64,000 bases of DNA from Bradyrhizobium sp. CB1717 (GCF_029714325.1 NZ_CP121666.1:8604501-8668500); one strand, 5' to 3'. Numbered from the stretch's first letter, positions 1 through 11,101 are shown. Made by a program: numbers and translations. The notes: generated by a model not told the origin, from the sequence alone.

Positions 1-141
1 AGCCTCCCATCGGAAACCACTGCGGACTCCAGCACGCTGGTCGCTGCCGCCGACCGCGCGCTCTACGCCGCCAAGGACAGCGGCCGTGACCGGCTGGTGA
101 TGTCGGGACAGGTCGTCGCCTGGCCGGCGAAGACCGCGTGA
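1..141 (+). CDS. GGDEF-domain protein (diguanylate cyclase), C-terminal fragment
   Basis: The reading frame is open from base 1 and stops at TGA 139-141; the start lies outside the window. The visible 46 residues contain LVAAADRALYAAKDSGRDR, the conserved C-terminal end of GGDEF domains, in which a helix ending in YxAK xxGRNR follows the active site. The family makes cyclic di-GMP from two GTP. The catalytic GG(D/E)EF motif and any sensor domain are out of view, so activity cannot be judged. A tail of about 17 residues follows the domain. Confidence 0.8.
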   Translation, partial: SLPSETTADSSTLVAAADRALYAAKDSGRDRLVMSGQVVAWPAKTA

Positions 142-261
142 CGGGATCGACCTCTCACCAGGCGCAGCGAACGCAAGAGACAGTCCCGGGTTTGTCCTCA
201 GTACTCTGGCGCGATATGACTGCAGTCGCGGCCGGATGTCGGCCAATCCAAGAGTGCTGTT

Positions 262-882
262 GTGACCGACGGAATCAAGCTCGTCCTATTCGACATGGAC
301 AACGTGCTCTGCGACTATGACAGGGCCAAGCGCGTCGCCTGTCTGGCGGAGCTGGCGGGGACGACCAGCGAATTCATCCACGAGGCGATCTGGGACAGCG
401 GCTTCGAGGCGCTCGGCGATTCCGGCGCGCTCGATGCTGCGGATTACCTGCGAGGCTTCGGCGAACGCATGCGCTATCCACTGTCGCTCGACGAGTGGGT
501 GGAGGCGCGGCGCCGTTCGATGCAGGCGAATTCCGCGATGCTGGAGATCGTCCGCCGCCTGCGCAAGACCGTCGATGTTGCCATCCTCACCAACAACACC
601 ACGCTGGTCGCCGACCATATCGACGCGCTGCTGCCCGATCTGCGTCCGCTGTTCGGCTCGAGGATCTACGCCTCGGCCCGGTTCAAGACCGCGAAACCGG
701 ACCCGCGCTGCTATCGCCGCTGCCTGTCCGAGCTCAACGCGCTGCCGCAGACCGTGCTGTTCGTCGACGATCTCACGGCCAATGTTGCCGGCGCGCGCGA
801 GGCGGGGCTGTTCGCGCATCAGCACACGTCGATGGAGGCGTTCAGGCAGGCCCTTTCGCAATATGGCCTGCTTCATGGATGA
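262..882 (+). CDS. HAD-superfamily hydrolase (subfamily IA)
   Basis: This 206-residue protein has a GTG start. The HAD motif I is LVLFDMDNVL with nucleophile Asp11 and acid/base Asp13. A helical cap follows (about residues 18-90). Motif II is AILTNNT, the motif III lysine is in KTAKPDPR, and motif IV is VLFVDDLTANVAGAREAGL. These are the hallmarks of phosphoserine-type Rossmann phosphatases acting on small phosphorylated metabolites or beta-phosphoglucomutase-like substrates. Substrate cannot be deduced. It stands alone, with 120 bp separating it from the upstream GGDEF gene. Confidence 0.88.
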   Translation: MTDGIKLVLFDMDNVLCDYDRAKRVACLAELAGTTSEFIHEAIWDSGFEALGDSGALDAADYLRGFGERMRYPLSLDEWVEARRRSMQANSAMLEIVRRLRKTVDVAILTNNTTLVADHIDALLPDLRPLFGSRIYASARFKTAKPDPRCYRRCLSELNALPQTVLFVDDLTANVAGAREAGLFAHQHTSMEAFRQALSQYGLLHG

Positions 883-940
883 ATATGCGTAACATCGTAA
901 CGCCGGTGAAGGCTCCAGGCAGGCTCGGCCCCCGGCGCGA

Positions 941-1135
941 TCACCTGTCGTGATTGGGGACCCATTCCTCCGCGGTCGAGTCCCAATGATGGGTATCGTC
1001 GAAGTGCCGCCACGGGGGCTGCTGTGGTTTGGGCTCGGCGGGCTTGTTCCGCGGTTGGGGCATGAGCGCGCCAAGCCTCATCGTCCAGTCACGGGCGCTC
1101 TGTTCCCAGTACGGCCTGTTGAAGGGCGTCAGCAT
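941..1135 (-). CDS. Small hypothetical protein
   Basis: A 64-residue product rich in Pro, Trp and charged residues, with no signal peptide or membrane segment. The start is well supported: AGGAGG sits five bases before the ATG on the minus strand. It overlaps no other credible gene. I do not recognise a family; the composition (five Trp, PQPRNKPAEPKPQQPP linker) suggests a small soluble, perhaps disordered protein. Confidence 0.6.
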   Translation of the reverse strand: MLTPFNRPYWEQSARDWTMRLGALMPQPRNKPAEPKPQQPPWRHFDDTHHWDSTAEEWVPNHDR

Positions 1136-1348
1136 CGGGGCCTCCTAAGAAGCGCGGCCATTCTAGCACCATCGGGGGCATGTGGTGTAGGATGCTTCAC
1201 AGTCCGAAATGTTTTTTTCCGCTTACCCCTTCGCCCAAGAAGCGGCCGGGGGACCCATGCCGCCCGTGGAAGCGTCGAACGCGGGGGCGACGGCCTTCGT
1301 TTCGAGGGGCCGTTTTCCATGCCGGCGAAGCACCAAGACGTCCGATGC
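1136..1348. other. Intergenic stretch without recognisable features
   Basis: Between the small gene and the end of dctM. I see no credible coding sequence, strong terminator or repeat here; short open frames lack codon bias and ribosome binding sites. Confidence 0.4.
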
Positions 1349-3250
1349 TCAACTTCCGTACAGATAGTTCGGCAGCCATAGCGTCAGGCCGGGCCAGATG
1401 TACATGAATACCATGCAGACGATCACGATCAGCATGTAGGGCATCATGCCGGAGAAGATCTGGTTGAGCGTGACGTGCTTTGGCGCCACGCCCTTCAGAT
1501 AGAACGCCGACATCGCCACGGGCGGCGACAGGAATGCGGCTTGGAGGTTGACGAAGACCAGCACGCCCCACAGGACCGGATCGATGTTGAAGTGCTTCAG
1601 CATCGGCAGGAAGATCGGCACGAAGATCACGATGATCTCGGTCCATTCCAGCGGCCAGCCGAGCAGGAAGATGATCGCCTGCGACAGGATCATGAACTGG
1701 ACCGGCGACATGTTGAGCGAGAGCACCCAGCTCTCGAGGAGCGCCTGGCCGCCGAGGATCGCGAACACCGCCGAGAACAGCGCCGAGCCCACGAACAGCC
1801 AGCACACCATCGAGGTGGTCTTGGCGGTCAGGAACACCGCCTCCTTGGTGCGCTTCCAGTCCAGCGTCCGGGCCTGGAATGCGAGCAGGAAGGCGCCGGC
1901 CGCGCCCACTGCCGCCGATTCCGTCGCGGTGGTGATGCCGAACAGGATCACGGCGAGCACGACCACGGTCAGGATGCCGAGGGGCATCACCGACATGACC
2001 AGGAGCCGCAGCACCTCGAACTGCTCGGCCTCCATGGTCCAGTAATAATAGAGCAGCATGAGCGCGCAGATGCCGGCGACGACCGCAAAATAAGTATAGA
2101 ACTCGGGCGGCGGTCCGGACTCCGCGGGCGCGGCCGTGGTCTTGCCCCGCAGTTCGGCACTGCCCATCTGCTGGAGCACCTCGGGCTCGTTCGTGGTGGA
2201 CCTCTCCGACCGGCTGGCGGCGCCGCCGAGCTCCTCGAGCTTTTCTTCGGCGCTCTCCTGCTGCTGGGCGCCCGCGCCGAGCGGCTGGAGCGTCTCCTCC
2301 GCGCGCGGCTGTTGCTGCGTCGCGGCCGCGACCGGCGCTTGAATGTCAGCCTGCTGGTGGATCACGACATACCACCAGGTGACCCAGAGCGTTGCGAGCG
2401 TGAGCAGCAGCGGCACCAGCGCGTAGCCGAGGCTCCTCACCAGCGTCGGGTAGGTGACGCGGGCGCCATCGACCCCGGCATTGACGATCCTGGCAGGCGC
2501 CAGCAGCGCCGCAACGAGCGCCGGCAGAACTTTGCGCGAATAGGCTTGCTGCAGCGTGGCGAGCCACGGACGGACCGGAACCTTGATTTCGCTTTCGGGA
2601 AGCTTCGGCGCAATCTTCGGATTGAGCAGCGCCCAGCCGACGATGTAGACGAGATAGAGGAAGGCCAGGAAGAAGCCCGGAAACATCGCCGCCGCGTAGA
2701 GCTTCACCACCGACTGTCCGGCCACGGCCGCGTAGACGATGATCATCACCGAGGGCGGAATCAGGATGCCGAGCGTGCCGCCGGCGGTGATGACGCCGGA
2801 GGCGAGCTTGACGTCATAGCCGGCCTTCAGCATCGGATTGAAGGCGATGACGCCCATCAATACCACGACCGCGCCGACGAGCCCGCTTGCGATGCCCCAG
2901 AACGTGCAGACAATCAGCGTCGCCACCGCGAGCGAGGCAGGCACGCGGCGGAAGGCGAGCTGGATCGAGTAGAACATCTTGTCGACCAGCGCGCCGCGCT
3001 CCATGACGTAGCCCATCAGCACGAACAAAGGGATCGAGATCAGGACGTCGTTGGTCATCGCACCATAGGTGCGCTGAACCATCAGGTCGAAGATGTGATT
3101 GTCTCCCCAGGCTTCGCCCGCCCGGTGATAGGCGAAGAAGCCGAAGAACATGCCGAGCCCCATCAGGGTGAAGGCGGTCGGAAAGCCCATCATGATCACG
3201 ACCACGATGAGGAGGAGCATCAAGAGTCCGAGTGCCGGATCGCTGATCAT
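1349..3250 (-). CDS. dctM: TRAP transporter large permease (DctM family) with a long internal insert
   Basis: A 633-residue multi-spanning inner-membrane protein, the Na+-coupled transport subunit of a tripartite ATP-independent periplasmic transporter. The N-terminal half shows typical DctM features: GFPTAFTLMGLGM, ISIPLFVLMGYVMERG, and GTLGILIPPSVMIIVYA near residues 158-174. The C-terminal half has TATESAAVGAAGA (residues 441-453). Usual DctM proteins are about 430 residues. Here about 180 residues (roughly 235-420) are inserted, comprising two extra hydrophobic segments around a Gln/Glu/Ala-rich low-complexity stretch (301-382). The start overlaps the end of dctQ by 4 bp, indicating translational coupling. 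Confidence 0.9.
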   Translation of the reverse strand: MISDPALGLLMLLLIVVVIMMGFPTAFTLMGLGMFFGFFAYHRAGEAWGDNHIFDLMVQRTYGAMTNDVLISIPLFVLMGYVMERGALVDKMFYSIQLAFRRVPASLAVATLIVCTFWGIASGLVGAVVVLMGVIAFNPMLKAGYDVKLASGVITAGGTLGILIPPSVMIIVYAAVAGQSVVKLYAAAMFPGFFLAFLYLVYIVGWALLNPKIAPKLPESEIKVPVRPWLATLQQAYSRKVLPALVAALLAPARIVNAGVDGARVTYPTLVRSLGYALVPLLLTLATLWVTWWYVVIHQQADIQAPVAAATQQQPRAEETLQPLGAGAQQQESAEEKLEELGGAASRSERSTTNEPEVLQQMGSAELRGKTTAAPAESGPPPEFYTYFAVVAGICALMLLYYYWTMEAEQFEVLRLLVMSVMPLGILTVVVLAVILFGITTATESAAVGAAGAFLLAFQARTLDWKRTKEAVFLTAKTTSMVCWLFVGSALFSAVFAILGGQALLESWVLSLNMSPVQFMILSQAIIFLLGWPLEWTEIIVIFVPIFLPMLKHFNIDPVLWGVLVFVNLQAAFLSPPVAMSAFYLKGVAPKHVTLNQIFSGMMPYMLIVIVCMVFMYIWPGLTLWLPNYLYGS

Positions 3251-3915
3251 CCCTGCAGGTCTCCGCCCATGCCGCGCTGCCGCGCGCTTTCCTCAATGTC
3301 CTGCGCGCGTGCGATCGCGGCCGTCCGCGCCTCTTCGTCGACATGCTCGCTGTGCGCAAGCTGCTCCTCGATGACGTCGATTTCGGAGACATCGGCGAGC
3401 CGGCTCGGCCAGGTCCCCGTCTTGAGACAGAGCACGCAGCGGGCGATTTCGGCTACACCCTGCAGCAGCACCAGAGCGCCTGCGAGCGGAATCATGAACT
3501 TGAAGTGGTAGACCGGCGGTCCTTCGGCGGTGACGTTGGAATGCTCGTTGATGCGCCAGGAATCCAGCGCATAGTCCCATCCCGCGTAGACCAGCGCGGC
3601 GATGCCGGGCAGGAAGAATGCGAAGTACAGCACGAGATCGAGGCTCGCCTGGGTGCGCGGCCGCATCGAGGAGTAGAGGAAGTCGCCGCGAACATGCGCG
3701 TTCTGGGCCAGCGTATAGGCGCCCGCGATCATGAACAGGGTGCCATACAGCATGTTCGAGGCGTCGAAGATCCAGGCGGTCGGCATGTTGAGCATATAAC
3801 GCTTGAAGACCTCGGCGCAGACCAGCGCCATCAGGCCCACGACCAGCCAGGCCGCGACCTTGCCGGTCCACGTGCTGATCGCGTCAATGGTGTACAGAAG
3901 GCGCTGCGAATTCAT
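3247..3915 (-). CDS. dctQ: TRAP transporter small permease (DctQ family)
   Basis: A 222-residue protein with four predicted membrane spans (for example GKVAAWLVVGLMALVCAEVF and ASLDLVLYFAFFLPGIAALV) and a charged cytoplasmic C-terminal tail rich in Glu/Ala. DctQ subunits bind and support the large permease. I chose the ATG at 3913-3915 (MNSQRLL); an upstream GTG at 3945 would add ten residues. The stop overlaps the dctM start by 4 bp. It lies about 200 bp downstream of dctP, with an intergenic repeat between them. Confidence 0.88.
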   Translation of the reverse strand: MNSQRLLYTIDAISTWTGKVAAWLVVGLMALVCAEVFKRYMLNMPTAWIFDASNMLYGTLFMIAGAYTLAQNAHVRGDFLYSSMRPRTQASLDLVLYFAFFLPGIAALVYAGWDYALDSWRINEHSNVTAEGPPVYHFKFMIPLAGALVLLQGVAEIARCVLCLKTGTWPSRLADVSEIDVIEEQLAHSEHVDEEARTAAIARAQDIEESARQRGMGGDLQG

Positions 3916-3950
3916 GTGCGTTGCCACCGCCAATCCTGGCGTCACTGCTG

Positions 3951-4056
3951 CCTAAAGCGCGATGAGATTAGGATCAGTCCTCATCGCGCTTTAGGTTATT
4001 GTTTGAGCATGACCTTTTCGGAAAACCGCTACGCACTTTTCCGGATCATGCTTTAG
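3951..4056. repeat. RIME-like intergenic mosaic element (two adjoining palindromes)
   Basis: Two adjacent inverted repeats. The first has perfect 13-bp arms AAAGCGCGATGAG at 3954-3966 and its complement at 3980-3992. The second is an imperfect palindrome running from AGCATGACC near 4006 to GGATCATGCT near 4053, around CCGCTACGCA. I recognise this sequence type as a dispersed repeat in Bradyrhizobium/Rhodopseudomonas intergenic regions. It lies inside the TRAP operon, between dctP and dctQ. Confidence 0.75.
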
Positions 4057-4119
4057 CGACAAGACAAGCACCATCCGGGTTGTGGTCCCGGATGACGCTT
4101 CGACCATGCGAAGGGCCTG

Positions 4120-5256
4120 TTAGCTCTTCTTCTTGGCGTTGGGACCAAAATAGTGGGTGTAGGCCATGCGGCGGCTGACCACCGTATCCTGCTCCCACTG
4201 CGTCGCCCGCTTGGCGAAGGCCAATTGCGATTCGACGATCTCCTTGAACAGCGGGTTCTCTGCCGACTTCTTCTCGGCCACCTGGTCGAACACATCCAAC
4301 TGCTTCTGGAGGATCGAGTCCGGCGTCTTGTAGAACTTGACCTTGTCCTTGGTCTGCAGCTCCTCGTAGTCCCTGGAGTAGCGGTCGATCGCCTTCCAGG
4401 CCATGTCCTGGCCGGCCGCGTCGACAGCATTGGCGATGATCGCCCTCATCTTCTCCGGCAGCGCGTCGAACTTGGTCTTGTTGAACAAGATCTCGAACTG
4501 CTCGGCGTTCTGGTGGTAGCTCTGGAGCATGCAGATCTTGGAAACATCCGGGAAGCCGAGGACGCGATCGGATGTGGCGTTGTTGAATTCGGCCGCATCC
4601 AGCAGGCCACGGTCCATCGCCGAAACGATCTCACCACCCGGCAACGCGTTGACCGCTGCGCCGAGGCCGGTGAACACGTCGATGGAGATGCCGACGGTGC
4701 GGAATTTCAGACCCTGGAAATCCTCCACCTTGGTCATCGGCTTCTTGTACCAGCCGAGCGGCTGGGTCGGCATCGGCCCGTACGGGAAGGAGACGACGTT
4801 GGCTCCGATCGAGGCGTAGAGCTTCTCGAGGAGCTCCTTGCCGCCGCCATAGCGGTGCCAGGCGAGCAGCATGTTGGCATCCATGGCATAGCCCGGACCC
4901 GAGCCCCACAGCGCCAGCGCGTTCTGCTTGCCATAGTGATAGGCGAGCACGCCGTGCCCGCCGTCGAGCGTGCCCTTCGACACCGCATCCAGCAGGCCGA
5001 AGGCCGGCACCACAGCGCCGGCGGGAAGCACCTCGATCTTGAGGTCGCCGCCGGTCATGTCGTTGACCTTCTTGGCATAGTCGAGCGCGTATTCGTGGAA
5101 GATGTCCTTGGCCGGCCAGGTGCTCTGCCAGCGCATGCTGATCGGCCCCTGCGCCAGGACGATGGTTGGTGCGGCGACAGTGGCGGCCGCCCCGGTTGCG
5201 GCCGTCCTGAGAAAACGGCGGCGCGTCGACGCGCCGTCCTTGCTCGTCTTCGTCAT
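4120..5256 (-). CDS. dctP: TRAP transporter solute-binding protein (DctP family), Tat-exported
   Basis: A 378-residue periplasmic binding protein. The N-terminus carries a twin-arginine signal (TRRRFLRTAATGAAATVAAP, cleavage likely after VLAQ). The mature part starts with MRWQSTWPAKDIFHEYALDY and contains GLKFRTVGISIDVFTGLGA and ALPGGEIVSAMDRGLLDAAE, with the conserved Arg used by DctP/TakP proteins to bind a substrate carboxylate. The sequence resembles the TakP-like branch, which binds 2-oxo acids or similar carboxylates; the substrate assignment is inference. A GGGAGGACATC ribosome binding site precedes the ATG, with a hairpin just upstream. Confidence 0.9.
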   Translation of the reverse strand: MTKTSKDGASTRRRFLRTAATGAAATVAAPTIVLAQGPISMRWQSTWPAKDIFHEYALDYAKKVNDMTGGDLKIEVLPAGAVVPAFGLLDAVSKGTLDGGHGVLAYHYGKQNALALWGSGPGYAMDANMLLAWHRYGGGKELLEKLYASIGANVVSFPYGPMPTQPLGWYKKPMTKVEDFQGLKFRTVGISIDVFTGLGAAVNALPGGEIVSAMDRGLLDAAEFNNATSDRVLGFPDVSKICMLQSYHQNAEQFEILFNKTKFDALPEKMRAIIANAVDAAGQDMAWKAIDRYSRDYEELQTKDKVKFYKTPDSILQKQLDVFDQVAEKKSAENPLFKEIVESQLAFAKRATQWEQDTVVSRRMAYTHYFGPNAKKKS

Positions 5257-5272
5257 GATGTCCTCCCTCAGC

Positions 5273-5291
5273 GCGATCCGCGACGGATCGC
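5273..5291 (-). promoter_or_regulatory. Palindrome in the dctP leader (operator or mRNA hairpin)
   Basis: GCGATCCG (5273-5280), CGA, CGGATCGC (5284-5291): perfect 8-bp arms with a 3-base centre, ending about six bases before the dctP ribosome binding site on the minus strand. It could be a repressor operator overlapping the leader or a stable 5' hairpin. A run of six T on the plus strand follows, but no plus-strand gene ends here, so a terminator role is unlikely. Confidence 0.45.
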
Positions 5292-5477
5292 CCCTTTTTT
5301 GTAAGGAGAAGACAAGGACTTGCGCCGGACTTTGGCAAGAAAGTTCCCGACGATGCGACGCTACGACGCGGAGGGCGTGCGGGACGACACCAACTGCCCG
5401 TTCGAATTATTCCCCGCCCGTCGGATCAAATTAAGCGGCGGTGTAAGGGCGCCCGCTGCGCATGACGCACTGCACCA

Positions 5478-7437
<1,960 letters not shown>

Positions 7438-7438
<1 letters not shown>

Positions 7439-8355
7439 CAGATCACCCGTCGCGCATCGAGCGCGTCCCGCAGGCCGTCGCCGATGAAGTTGATGGCGAC
7501 CACCGCGATGAAGATCGCGCCGCCCGGGAACAGCGCCCAGTGCGGACCGATGTCGAGAAAGTCCTTGGCGTCATACAGCAGTCGTCCCCAGGTCGGAGTA
7601 TCGGGCGGAAAGCCGAGACCGAGGAAGGACAGCGTCGATTCCGCGATGATGGCGGCGGCGACGTCGATGGTGCCGGCAATGATCACCGGGCCGACCGCAT
7701 TGGGCAGGATGTGGCGCACCACCTGCCGCACCGGGCTGGCGCCGAGCGCGCGGGCCGCCTCGACGAACTCCTTCTCGCGGATCGACAGGAACTGCGCGCG
7801 CACGAGCCGCGCCACCGGCATCCAGCGCAAGCCCCCGATCACGAGCACGATCAGGATGAAGATGCCGCCTTCGGGACCAAACACCTGCTTCAGCCCGTCG
7901 CGGAACAGATAGATGAGCAGGAGCAGCAGCGGCAGTTGCGGCAACGACAGGAAGAGATCGGTGAGCCACATCAATCCGTGCCCGAGCGCACCACGCGACA
8001 TGCCGGCGAGCGCGCCGATCAGCGTGCCGATGAAGACCGAGACCAGCATCGCGGCGAGCCCCACCGCGAGCGAGATGCGGCCGCCATAGATCATGCGCGC
8101 CAGAATGTCCTGGCCGAGATCGTCGGTGCCGAAGGGATGGGCGAACGACGGCCCCTGCATGCCCGCGACGATGTCGATCTCGTTGATCTTCACACGCCAC
8201 ACGAAGGGCCCGAGCACGACGGCGAGCACCAGGATGAGGAGCAGGAAGGCGCTGACGACGGCGAGCCGGTGGCGGCTGTAGCGCCGCCACGTCTCGCGCC
8301 AGGGCGAGTAGACGCCCCGCTCAGCGGAGGGAGATGCGAGGGTCAAGCCAGCCAT
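7438..8355 (-). CDS. dppC: Peptide ABC transporter permease (DppC/OppC type)
   Basis: A 305-residue inner-membrane permease. After a short cytoplasmic N-terminus there is a membrane span ([19 protein letters not shown]), the family-typical [20 protein letters not shown] and the cytoplasmic EAA loop [24 protein letters not shown] that contacts the ATPases. Around six spans are predicted. It begins 35 bp before the end of dppB, an unusually long but plausible overlap; a later start would be needed to remove it and none with a better ribosome binding site is evident. Confidence 0.92.
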
Positions 8356-9280
8356 AAAGGACGTCCGCGATGAGGTTGAACAGCACCACGAGGCACGCGA
8401 AGACGAAGGTGACGGCCATCACCACCGGCGTGTCGTTGGAAAGGATGGAGGAGATCAGCAGCGAGCCGATGCCGGGGATACGGAAGATCTGCTCGGTGAC
8501 GATGGCGCCGCCGAACACCGCAGGCATCTGCAACGCGATCAGCGTGACCACGGGGATCATGGCGTTGCGCATCACGTGCTTGACGATCACCGTGGCCTGG
8601 CCGAGGCCCTTGGCCCGCGCCGTGGTGACGTAGTCGAGCCTGATGACGTCGAGCATCGCCGAGCGCACGAAGCGCGTCATCGACGCCGCCTGGAACAGGC
8701 CGAGCACAGCCACCGGCATGATGGCCTGACGGATCATCTCCAGCACCCAGTGGATGCCGGTGGCCTTGATGTCGGTGGTGTAGACGAAGGGCAGCCAGTC
8801 CAGCGTGACCGAGAAGATCAGGATGAACAGGATGCCGGTGAAGAAAGTCGGCAGCGAGAAGCCGACGAAGGCGAGCGTGTTGGCGATCTGGTCGAACAAC
8901 GAATAGGGCTTCGTCGCGGCATAGACCCCGACCGGAATCGCGATCAACAGCGCCAGGATCTGCGCCGAGCCGATCACGTAGAGCGTGGCCGGCAGGCGCT
9001 GGAGGATCAGCGTGTCGACGTTCATCCGGCTGACGAAGGAAAAGCCCCAGTCGCCGTGCAGCATGGCGTTGAGCCAATGCAGGTAACGAAGGTGGATCGG
9101 ATCGTCGAGGCCGAACTTGGCCCGAAGCGCGGCTTGCACTTCGGGCGGCACGTTCGGGTTCGTCGCCAGTTCAGAGAACGGATCGCCGGGGGCGAGCGCA
9201 AGCACGACGAACAGCACGACCGAGATTCCGAGCAGGCTCGGAATCGCGATCAGCAGGCGACGCAGGACGTATTGACTCAT
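8321..9280 (-). CDS. dppB: Peptide ABC transporter permease (DppB/OppB type)
   Basis: A 319-residue permease beginning MSQYVLRRLLIAIPSLLGIS, the classic OppB/DppB N-terminal span, followed by the APGDP motif, six predicted spans and the EAA loop (LDYVTTARAKGLGQATVIVK, then HVMRNAMIPVVT). It forms the membrane channel with DppC. The gene lies 30 bp after the solute-binding protein gene on the same strand. Confidence 0.92.
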   Translation of the reverse strand: MSQYVLRRLLIAIPSLLGISVVLFVVLALAPGDPFSELATNPNVPPEVQAALRAKFGLDDPIHLRYLHWLNAMLHGDWGFSFVSRMNVDTLILQRLPATLYVIGSAQILALLIAIPVGVYAATKPYSLFDQIANTLAFVGFSLPTFFTGILFILIFSVTLDWLPFVYTTDIKATGIHWVLEMIRQAIMPVAVLGLFQAASMTRFVRSAMLDVIRLDYVTTARAKGLGQATVIVKHVMRNAMIPVVTLIALQMPAVFGGAIVTEQIFRIPGIGSLLISSILSNDTPVVMAVTFVFACLVVLFNLIADVLYGWLDPRISLR

Positions 9281-9310
9281 GAGGGAAGGGCCCCGTCTAG
9301 AGTTGGGGGA

Positions 9311-11101
9311 TCATTCCTCGCGGTACCAATCGTGCAGATTGTCGGTTTCGTTGGCCCAGCCGCTGATGATCGGCCGCAGATTGTTGGCCGCCGCTTCCAC
9401 CTTCAACCGATGCTGCACCGGGATGAACACGGTGTCCTGATACATGAGGTCGTTGGCCTTGATGTAGTGCTCCGCTCGCTTGAGCGGATCCATCTCGCTT
9501 TCGGCGGCTTCGATCGCTGCGTCGTAGTCCTTGTTGATCCAGCGCGGGAAATTCGTGCCCTGCCACTTGTTCTCCTTGGTGGCGACGTTGGTCGACAGAA
9601 AGCGGCGCATATGCTGCGACGGATCGGGCTGGCTCAGCGGGATCTGGAACATCTCGATGTCGGCATAGAATTTCGCGTAGGTGTCGGGATTGGCGACGTC
9701 CGACGAGAAGAACACCGAGGCCACGACCGACTTCAATTCGACGTCGATGCCGGCCTTCTGACAGGCCTGCTTGACGATAGCCTGCGTCTTCTGGCGCGGA
9801 CCGTTGATCGAGGTCTGGTACAAGAGCTTCAGCTTCTTGCCGTCCTTCTCGCGGATACCGTCCGCGCCCGGCTTCCAGCCGGCATCGTCCAGGATCTTCG
9901 AAGCCTTCTCGATGCTGAATTCCCAGGAAGTGTTCTTGGAGACGAATTTTTCCGGGCCGTTGAGGAAATTGGCCGTGGTGCGGCCGGCACGGCCGTAGAT
10001 CGCCTTCTTCACCGACTCGCGATCGATCAGCAGCGATAGCGCCTTGCGGACCGCAGGGTCGGAGAACAGCGGATGCTTGGTCTTCATCGACGACTTCTCG
10101 CCGTCGACCTCGGTGTAGGGGTCGGTGAAGTTGAGCGCGATGAACTCGGTGTCGCCGCCGACGGCATAGATCGTCTTGCCCTTGCCGCCCTTCTCCAGGC
10201 GCAGGAGGACGTCGTCCTCGACCTGGATGTTCCAGCCGAAATCATATTCGCCGGTCTGGATCACGGCGCGCGCAGCCGAAACCGCGTCACCACCACCCTT
10301 CATCTCGACCGTGTCGAAATAAGGCCGGTTCGGCATGTGGTAATCGGGATTGAGCTGGCCACGGACGAGATCGCCGGGCTTGAATTCGACGAACTTGTAC
10401 GGGCCGGTTCCGACCGGCGACAGATTGGTCGGCGCTTCCCGCGATTTGGACCCCTTGTAGTCGGCGAACAGATGCTTGGGGATGATGGTGTTGGGCGCGC
10501 CAACAAAGGCGTCTGCCCAGAACGGCGTTGGCTTCTTGAACGTAATGCGAACCGTCAGGTCGTCCACTTTCTCGACCGTGATGTCGCGGTAGGTGGCCAC
10601 GGTAATGGCCGCCGTCGCGGGATCGATGATGTATTCCCAGGTGAAGACGACGTCGTCGGCGGTGAACGGCTTGCCGTCATGCCACTTCACGCCGGGCTTC
10701 AGCTTCCACGTCACCGACTTGCCGTCGGCAGCGAGCAGACCGTTCTGGATCGACGGAATTTCGGATGCCAGAACCAGCTTCATGTTGCCGTCCGGATCCC
10801 AGCAGGCGAGCGGCTCGTAGAACAGGCGCGAGCCGTCCTGATCCTTGGTGCCGGTGGCGAAGTGCGGATTGAGCAGGGTCGGGCCCTGCCACCACAGCAG
10901 CTTCAGCGCGCCACCGCCGCCACGCTTGGTCGGCTTGTAGGTCGAGGGGCCCTCCGCCATGGCGACACCGCCAAGCGCGAGGATCTGGTTGGCCAGAGGG
11001 GCGGTGAGACCGACAGCGGCCATGCGCTTGATGAAGGCGCGGCGATCCATCCGCCCGTCCTTCACCTGGCCGATCATCGAACGCAGTTCTTTATCCAGCA
11101 T
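9311..11101 (-). CDS. Peptide ABC transporter solute-binding protein (family 5)
   Basis: A 596-residue periplasmic binding protein of the SBP_bac_5 family. The preferred start is ATG 11101 (MLDKELRSM), preceded by GGGGGAC; an upstream start at 11203 would add 34 unlikely residues. A Tat-like signal follows (MDRRAFIKRMAAVGLTAPLA). Core motifs include LKPGVKWHDGKPFTADDVVFTWEY (in part), FADYKGSKSREAPTNLSPVG and ALSLLIDRESV. The family binds di- and oligopeptides, nickel or glycosides, so peptide uptake is the likeliest but not proven role. It heads the transporter operon. Confidence 0.92.
   Translation of the reverse strand: MLDKELRSMIGQVKDGRMDRRAFIKRMAAVGLTAPLANQILALGGVAMAEGPSTYKPTKRGGGGALKLLWWQGPTLLNPHFATGTKDQDGSRLFYEPLACWDPDGNMKLVLASEIPSIQNGLLAADGKSVTWKLKPGVKWHDGKPFTADDVVFTWEYIIDPATAAITVATYRDITVEKVDDLTVRITFKKPTPFWADAFVGAPNTIIPKHLFADYKGSKSREAPTNLSPVGTGPYKFVEFKPGDLVRGQLNPDYHMPNRPYFDTVEMKGGGDAVSAARAVIQTGEYDFGWNIQVEDDVLLRLEKGGKGKTIYAVGGDTEFIALNFTDPYTEVDGEKSSMKTKHPLFSDPAVRKALSLLIDRESVKKAIYGRAGRTTANFLNGPEKFVSKNTSWEFSIEKASKILDDAGWKPGADGIREKDGKKLKLLYQTSINGPRQKTQAIVKQACQKAGIDVELKSVVASVFFSSDVANPDTYAKFYADIEMFQIPLSQPDPSQHMRRFLSTNVATKENKWQGTNFPRWINKDYDAAIEAAESEMDPLKRAEHYIKANDLMYQDTVFIPVQHRLKVEAAANNLRPIISGWANETDNLHDWYREE

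Noticed and set aside
1475..3511. A 678-residue plus-strand open frame opposite dctM/dctQ
   Set aside because: It is composed of Arg/Glu/His-rich shadow sequence typical of high-GC antisense frames, lacks a ribosome binding site, and the minus strand encodes clear TRAP permeases.
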